Below, piece by piece: positions 59,228 to 64,000 of a stretch of DNA of 64,000 bases. A model generated the notes under the pieces. That model saw only the letters and a list, made by a program, of their open reading frames with translations, had not been told where the DNA came from and ran no database searches. Each line of letters begins with the position of its first letter. Within the stretch, counting starts at the first letter, position 1. Made by a program: the position numbers and the translations under genes. Source of the stretch: Acidovorax sp. Leaf191 (GTDB lineage Bacteria > Pseudomonadota > Gammaproteobacteria > Burkholderiales > Burkholderiaceae_C); contig NZ_LMPT01000019.1 of NCBI RefSeq assembly GCF_001424425.1, positions 495,003 through 559,002 on the forward strand, in the 5' to 3' direction.

Positions 59228-60237
59228 GTGCCCCCGCGACCGAAAGATCGAAGGGCGCCAGCGCCGTGAGCAGCCAGCCCACCGACACCGAGCGCCGCGC
59301 GCTGCGCGAGGCTGCCGCCTGGCACACCCGCCTGCGCGACCACACCGCGGCTGCCGCCGACGACGACCACCGTGCCTGGCAGGACTGGCACGCTGCCGAC
59401 CCGGCCCACCAGCGCGCCTGGCAAAAGGTGCAGGCCGTGGGCGCGCAGCTGGGCCGCATCCCGGCGCCGCTGGCGCGGCAGGCGCTGGGCGAGCGCAGCC
59501 GGCCGCCCCGGCGCGCCGTGCTGCGCAGCCTGGCCGCGGGGGTGGGTGTGGGCTCGGCGGCGCTGCTGTCGTGGCGCACCCTGCCCTGGCAGGAATGGCA
59601 GGCCACGCACCGCACCGCCGTGGGTGAGCGGCGCGACATCACCCTGCCCGATGGCTCGCTGCTGGCGTTGGACACCGGCACGGCGGTGGGTGTGGAATTC
59701 AACGACCGCGAACGCCTGCTGCGCCTGCACACCGGGCGCATCCTGGTGGCCACGCAGCCCGATGCGCAGGGCCGCCGCTTCAGCGTGGTGACGAGCCAGG
59801 GCCGCATCGTGGCAATGGGCACGCGCTTTTCCGTGCAGTTGCAGGGCGACGGCCAGTGCCACGTGAGCGTGCAGGAGAAGGCCGTGCGTGTGCTGCCGGC
59901 AGAGGGCATGCCACGCGAGCTGCAGGCGGGCGAACAGACACGCTTCACCCCGCTGGCGGCAGAGCCCCCCGTGGCCGCCGACCCGTTCGACGCCAGCTGG
60001 CGCGACGGCGGGCTGATCGCAGTGGACATGCCGCTGGGCACACTGATCGCGGCGCTGGCCCGCTACCGCCCCGGCCACCTGGGCTGCGCGCCGGAGGTGG
60101 CGGCCCTGCGGGTGTCGGGCGCCTTCCCGGTGAACGACACCGACCGCGCGCTGGCGGCATTGGTCAGCCGGTTTCCGCTGCAGCTGCGCAGCCACACGCG
60201 CTACTGGGTGCGGGTGGAGGCGCTGGAACGGCTTTGA
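59224..60237 (+). CDS. FecR-type anti-sigma/sigma regulator
   Basis: The 337-residue protein has an N-terminal cytosolic FecR domain (AAAWHTRLRD, WQDWHAADPAHQRAWQKV), one membrane helix (VLRSLAAGVGVGSAALL) near residue 100 and the periplasmic FecR domain (RRDITLPDGSLLALDTGTAV, VMGT-like VAMGTRFSVQ). It carries the signal from the receptor to the sigma factor. The start TTG 59224 overlaps the sigma stop (TTGA); GTG 59266 with a possible site GAAGGG is an alternative. Confidence 0.87.
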   Translation: MSAPATERSKGASAVSSQPTDTERRALREAAAWHTRLRDHTAAAADDDHRAWQDWHAADPAHQRAWQKVQAVGAQLGRIPAPLARQALGERSRPPRRAVLRSLAAGVGVGSAALLSWRTLPWQEWQATHRTAVGERRDITLPDGSLLALDTGTAVGVEFNDRERLLRLHTGRILVATQPDAQGRRFSVVTSQGRIVAMGTRFSVQLQGDGQCHVSVQEKAVRVLPAEGMPRELQAGEQTRFTPLAAEPPVAADPFDASWRDGGLIAVDMPLGTLIAALARYRPGHLGCAPEVAALRVSGAFPVNDTDRALAALVSRFPLQLRSHTRYWVRVEALERL

Positions 60238-60259
60238 CCGCCCGGTGCCTCACACCGGC

Positions 60260-60316
60260 ATTGCTACAAAAATAGTAGCTACAAAGCATTACCAGTCAAG
60301 CGGCAGGCACCTTAAA
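60260..60316 (+). repeat. Dispersed hairpin repeat, copy between fecR and the receptor gene
   Basis: The copy reads ATTGCTACAAAAATAGTAGC, TACAAAGCATTACCAG, TCAAGCGGCAGGCAC. It is the most diverged copy, yet it keeps the AGCGG block and the A-rich start. Confidence 0.6.
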
Positions 60317-60421
60317 TGGCATTGACTGCATAACTCGCGAAATTTTTTTGACCCCGGGTTTGCAGGTTTGGCGTGCCTTGAGCGGCATACCAATGAACCC
60401 GCTGAGCGCCCAGAAGAATCC

Positions 60422-62914
60422 ATGCCATCCGCCACCCCTGCCTGCCTGGCCCGTGCCGCGCTGCTGAGCGCTGCGCTGTGCGTGGCCGTGGCCGGCCCGG
60501 TGGCCCAGGCCCAGCCTGCCCAGGCCGCAACCGCAGACCAGGCGCCCGGCGGCGACACGGCGCGCGCATATGCCATTGCCCCCGGGCCGCTGGCCGTGGT
60601 GGTAAGCCAGTTTGCCCATGCTGCTGGGGTGGCGCTGTCGTTCGACGCGGCCCAGCTGGGGCCACAGCAATCGCCCGGGCTGCAGGGCCGGTACACGGTG
60701 GAGGCCGGCTTTGCCCGGCTGCTGGAGGACAGCGCCCTGCAGGCCGTGCGCGCATCGAGCGGCGTCTACACCCTGCGCGCCATCCCAAGAGCAGTTGCGC
60801 CCGAGGCCAGCGGCGCGCAGGTGCTGGCCCCGGTCACGGTGACGGCCACCGCGCCTACCGCCCGCACCGAGCAGTCGGGCTCGTACACCGCCAGCACCGC
60901 CACAGTCTTTGCGGGCCCGCAACCGGTGCGCGGCATAGCGCAGCCGGTCACCGTGCTCACGCGCCAGTGGCTGGACGACCGCGCCCTGCCGGACCTGCAC
61001 GCGGTGATGCAGCACACCCCCGGCATCACGGTGGACTACACCGACAGCGAGCGTGTGAACTACTACGCCCGGGGTCACCAGATCGATGCGCTGCAGGTGG
61101 ACGGCATGGCGCTGAGCCAGAACACCTCGGCCTCGATCTTCATCCAGCCCGACACCGCAGTGCTCGACCGGGTGGAAGTGCTGCGCGGCGCGGCGGGCCT
61201 GTTGCGCGGCGCGGGCAACCCCTCGGCCACCGTCAACATGGTGCGCAAGCGCCCTGAGCGTGGATTCGAGGCCTCTGCAGGTGTGACGCTGGGCACCTGG
61301 AGCCGCCGCCGTATCGACGCGGACATGTCCACCCCGCTCAACGATGCAGGCAGCGTGCGCGGCCGGCTGGTGGCCGTGGCCGACGGCAAGAAGTTCTTCC
61401 AGCAGGCGCGGGCCGAGGACCGCCAACTGCTCTACGGCGTGGTCGAGGCAGACCTGGCCCCAGGCACCACGCTCACGGCGAGCCTGCAGCACACCGCACT
61501 GGATGCGACCGGCGCCTGGGGCGGGCTGCCCGCAGGCATCGACGGCACGCAACTGCACCTGCCGCGCAGCACCTACCTGGGCACCGACTGGAATCGGTGG
61601 GACCGGCACAACGACCAGGCCTTCATCGAGCTGGCGCACCGCGCCGGCAACGGCTGGAGCATGCGCCTGAGCGCCGCCCACAACCGGCTGCGCTCAGACG
61701 GTTTCAAGCAAACCTCGTTCACCAGCGCGAGCAGCACCGACCCGTACCTGGTCGACGTGAGCACCTCCATCTACGGCGCAGAAGCCAGCGACCAGGGCGC
61801 CCTGGCCCTGTCGACCACCGGCCCGTTCGAGCTGCTGGGCCGCACCCACACCCTGAGCCTGGGCGCCGACACCCTGCACATCCGCACCACCGGCACCAGC
61901 GGTCACTGGGACGTAAGCCCCCTGCAGGGTGTGGACCTGCGCACCTGGAACCCCGCCACCAGCTACCCCGAGCCCTTCTACAGCCCCGGCAACGGCACGG
62001 CCTACACCGCGCCGTCGTCGCGCACAGGGCAGCAGGGCGCGTACGCCATGGCCCGCGTGTCGCTGAGCGACCCGCTCTCGGCGATCGTCGGTGCGCGCAT
62101 CAGCGGGTGGCGCTACCGCGTGCCTGCCGCCCCCGCCAGCAACTACAGCGTGGCGCACGAAGTCACGCCCTACGCAGGCCTGGTCTACGACCTGGGCGAC
62201 CACCTGAGCCTGTACGGCAGCTACGCCGAAACCTTCACGCCGCAGGACGCCAAGGGCGCGGACGGACGGCTGCTGGCTCCCATCCGTGGCAAGGACGTCG
62301 AGGCGGGCGTGAAGGGCGAGTTCATGGACGGCCGGCTCGCGGCGTCGCTGTCGCTGTTTCGCATCCACCAGGTGGGCCGGGCCATGGACGACCTGGGCAG
62401 CCCGCAAGGCTGCCCCAGCAACCCCGCCGGCCACTGCCAAGTGGCGGGCGGCAAAACACGCAGCCAGGGCCTGGAGCTGGAGGTGTCCGGCGAGCCACGG
62501 CCCGGCTGGCAGGTGCTGGCGGGCTACACCCACACCCGCACCCGTTACCTGCGCGATGCGGACCCCGCCAATGCCGGCCAGCCACTGCGCAGCATCGACC
62601 CGCGCCACGCGCTGCGGCTGTTCGCCAAGCACCGGCTGGACGGCGCACTGCGGGGCTGGAGCATCGGCGCCGGCGCGCGGGTGCAGAGCGATGGCTATGT
62701 GACCGCTGGCGACGTCACGTCGCGCCAGGGCGGGTATGCGGTGATCGACGCCATGCTCGGCTACCGCATCGACGCCAAGTACTCGGTGCAGGTCAACGTG
62801 AACAACGTTCTGGACAAGGTGTACTACGCCAAGTTCGCGCCCAACGCCCGCTATTTCAACAACTACTACGGCGACCCGCGCAACGTGGTGGTCTCGCTGC
62901 GCGCCAACTTCTGA
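60422..62914 (+). CDS. TonB-dependent siderophore receptor with signalling (STN) domain
   Basis: The 830-residue receptor has a signal peptide (LSAALCVAVAGPVAQAQ), an STN domain (residues about 50-115, GPLAVVVSQFAHAAGVALSF), a plug (VMQHTPGITVDYTDSERVN, VEVLRGAAGLLRGAGNPSA) and a barrel ending VVVSLRANF. The STN domain contacts FecR in other systems. The plug resembles FpvA/FhuE-type siderophore receptors. ATG 60422 precedes the signal peptide. It is part of a sigma-FecR-receptor unit. Confidence 0.93.
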   Translation: MPSATPACLARAALLSAALCVAVAGPVAQAQPAQAATADQAPGGDTARAYAIAPGPLAVVVSQFAHAAGVALSFDAAQLGPQQSPGLQGRYTVEAGFARLLEDSALQAVRASSGVYTLRAIPRAVAPEASGAQVLAPVTVTATAPTARTEQSGSYTASTATVFAGPQPVRGIAQPVTVLTRQWLDDRALPDLHAVMQHTPGITVDYTDSERVNYYARGHQIDALQVDGMALSQNTSASIFIQPDTAVLDRVEVLRGAAGLLRGAGNPSATVNMVRKRPERGFEASAGVTLGTWSRRRIDADMSTPLNDAGSVRGRLVAVADGKKFFQQARAEDRQLLYGVVEADLAPGTTLTASLQHTALDATGAWGGLPAGIDGTQLHLPRSTYLGTDWNRWDRHNDQAFIELAHRAGNGWSMRLSAAHNRLRSDGFKQTSFTSASSTDPYLVDVSTSIYGAEASDQGALALSTTGPFELLGRTHTLSLGADTLHIRTTGTSGHWDVSPLQGVDLRTWNPATSYPEPFYSPGNGTAYTAPSSRTGQQGAYAMARVSLSDPLSAIVGARISGWRYRVPAAPASNYSVAHEVTPYAGLVYDLGDHLSLYGSYAETFTPQDAKGADGRLLAPIRGKDVEAGVKGEFMDGRLAASLSLFRIHQVGRAMDDLGSPQGCPSNPAGHCQVAGGKTRSQGLELEVSGEPRPGWQVLAGYTHTRTRYLRDADPANAGQPLRSIDPRHALRLFAKHRLDGALRGWSIGAGARVQSDGYVTAGDVTSRQGGYAVIDAMLGYRIDAKYSVQVNVNNVLDKVYYAKFAPNARYFNNYYGDPRNVVVSLRANF

Positions 62915-63025
62915 CATGGGGACTGTAGACCACCACCCTCCCCCTCCCCCCGCATCCGTCATCCCGGTTGCCGCTCTGGCACCTCTGACCGCGGCCGTCC
63001 CCATTCCGTTTTCTTCAACCCAACC

Positions 63026-64000
63026 ATGACTGTCATGAACCACCCTTCACACGCCCGCCACGCCCGCCGTGCCGACTTGCACTTCGCGCCCACCCGCCTT
63101 ACCCGCCTGGTCCGGCAATGCCTGGGCGCGGGCTTTGCCATCGCCGCGGTCGGCGTGGGCGCGCAGACCGCCAGCAAGACGGCCCTGGACGAAGTGGTCG
63201 TCTCCGACCAGGCCGAGGCCATCGGCGGCCTGCAAAAGACCTACTCCGGCGGCCAACTGGCGCGCGGCGGCGACCTGGGCCTGCTGGGCAAGGTGGATCT
63301 GATGAACGTGCCCTTCAGCACCACCAACTACACGTCCGAACTGATCCAGAACCAGCAGGCACAAAGCGTCTCCGACGTGGTGATGAACGATGCCTCGGTG
63401 CGCCCCATGGCGTCGCGCGGCGGCTTCGGCGACGATTTTCAGGTTCGCGGCTTCACCGTGGGCAATGGCGACCTCGCCATCAACGGCCTGTACGGCCTGG
63501 CCCCGTCCACGCGCATTCCCCTCGAAATGATCGAGCGTGTGGAAGTGCTGAAGGGCCCCGGCGCGCTGACGAGCGGCGTCGGCCCCAATGGCAGCGTCGG
63601 CGGCAGCATCAACACGGTGCTCAAACGCGCGGGCGACGCGCCGCTCACGCGCCTGACCAGCACCTACATGAGCAAGTCCAATTTTGCAGCCCACCTGGAC
63701 ATGGGCCGCCGCTTCGGCCAAGACAACGAATGGGGCGTGCGCCTCAACGGCCTGGTGCGCGGTGGTGAAGGCACCACCGACAACGGCAAGCAGAACCTCA
63801 ACCTCGGCTCCATCGCGCTGGACTACGCGGGCGCACGCACCCGCTGGTCGCTCGACGCCACCGCCACGCGCGGAGAGACCGACAACTTCCGCAACCACAT
63901 CACGCTGCCCACCGCCGGCGGCATCCCTGCCGTGCCCGACACGCGCTCGGTCTGGTACCCAGGCACCGAACTCAAGGACAACTTCAAGCTCGTGACCTCA
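63026..64000 (+). CDS. TonB-dependent siderophore receptor, 5' part
   Basis: The gene starts at ATG 63026 (alternative 63035) and runs off the right edge with 325 codons and no stop. After a long Arg-rich leader and hydrophobic segment (LGAGFAIAAVGVGAQTASKT) it has a TonB box-like DEVVVSD and a plug with FQVRGFTVGNGDLAINGLYG and VEVLKGPGALTSGVGPNGS. No STN domain is present, so it would not signal itself. It lies 111 bases after the first receptor. Confidence 0.9.
   Translation, partial: MTVMNHPSHARHARRADLHFAPTRLTRLVRQCLGAGFAIAAVGVGAQTASKTALDEVVVSDQAEAIGGLQKTYSGGQLARGGDLGLLGKVDLMNVPFSTTNYTSELIQNQQAQSVSDVVMNDASVRPMASRGGFGDDFQVRGFTVGNGDLAINGLYGLAPSTRIPLEMIERVEVLKGPGALTSGVGPNGSVGGSINTVLKRAGDAPLTRLTSTYMSKSNFAAHLDMGRRFGQDNEWGVRLNGLVRGGEGTTDNGKQNLNLGSIALDYAGARTRWSLDATATRGETDNFRNHITLPTAGGIPAVPDTRSVWYPGTELKDNFKLVTS

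Noticed and set aside
1-64000. tRNA or rRNA genes
   Set aside because: No tRNA cloverleaf or conserved rRNA segments were noticed in reading the sequence.

Overview
This GC-rich window (roughly two thirds G+C by eye) looks like the chromosome of a betaproteobacterium of the Comamonadaceae, most likely Acidovorax or a close relative. The grounds are gene content and layout: 6S RNA directly after zapA, an FNR-linked cbb3 oxidase cluster, Bug/TctC-type binding proteins, and dispersed hairpin repeats of a kind I associate with this family. The genus is an inference.

Region 1 (about 0.1-22.3 kb, all on the minus strand) is a cobalamin locus. A cobalamin riboswitch with a terminator-like hairpin precedes btuB. 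Then follow cobB, cobU, btuF, btuC, btuD, a lone cbiM, cobO, a second btuF-like gene, cobW, cobN, a ChlI/ChlD-like pair, a DUF1636 protein, cbiB, the threonine-phosphate decarboxylase cobC and cobQ. Many junctions are ATGA or GTGA overlaps. The set covers outer- and inner-membrane B12 uptake, cobalt handling and insertion, and the late steps from the a,c-diamide to adenosylcobinamide phosphate/GDP. Corrin-ring genes, cobS/cobT-type chelatase subunits and lower-ligand genes are absent here. Two things interrupt the locus: a 0.72-kb long inverted repeat between cobO and cbiM, and a HipA-like kinase/DUF3037 gene pair between cobC and cobQ.

Region 2 (22.4-28.3 kb) holds a ZapB-like protein, zapA, 6S RNA, a TauE-type permease, and a two-gene cyclic-di-GMP operon (HD-GYP, then PAS-GGDEF-EAL).

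Region 3 (28.5-40.4 kb) is the microaerobic respiration cluster: safE-like gene, hemN, fnr, ccoH, ccoG, ccoP, ccoQ, ccoO, ccoN, ccoS, ccoI and a universal stress protein. Three FNR boxes sit at nearly identical distances from hemN, ccoN and the stress gene.

Region 4 (40.4-47.5 kb) is a branched-chain-type amino-acid ABC transporter operon headed by an amidohydrolase, with a divergent LysR regulator. Region 5 (47.6-55 kb) has a secreted alpha/beta hydrolase and a malonate-use operon: GntR regulator, malonyl-CoA decarboxylase, TctC-type binding protein, enoyl-CoA hydratase, malonyl-CoA synthetase. Region 6 (55-58.6 kb) holds a LysR regulator, an EamA exporter, an acetyltransferase and lgt. Region 7 (58.6-64 kb) is an iron-uptake unit: Fur box, ECF sigma factor, FecR, a transducer-type TonB receptor, and a second receptor cut by the window edge.

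Across regions there are at least seven copies of a roughly 55-base hairpin repeat. Three lie inside the genes cbiB, cobU and the enoyl-CoA hydratase and are all read in the same frame. This is the least explained and most interesting structure in the window.
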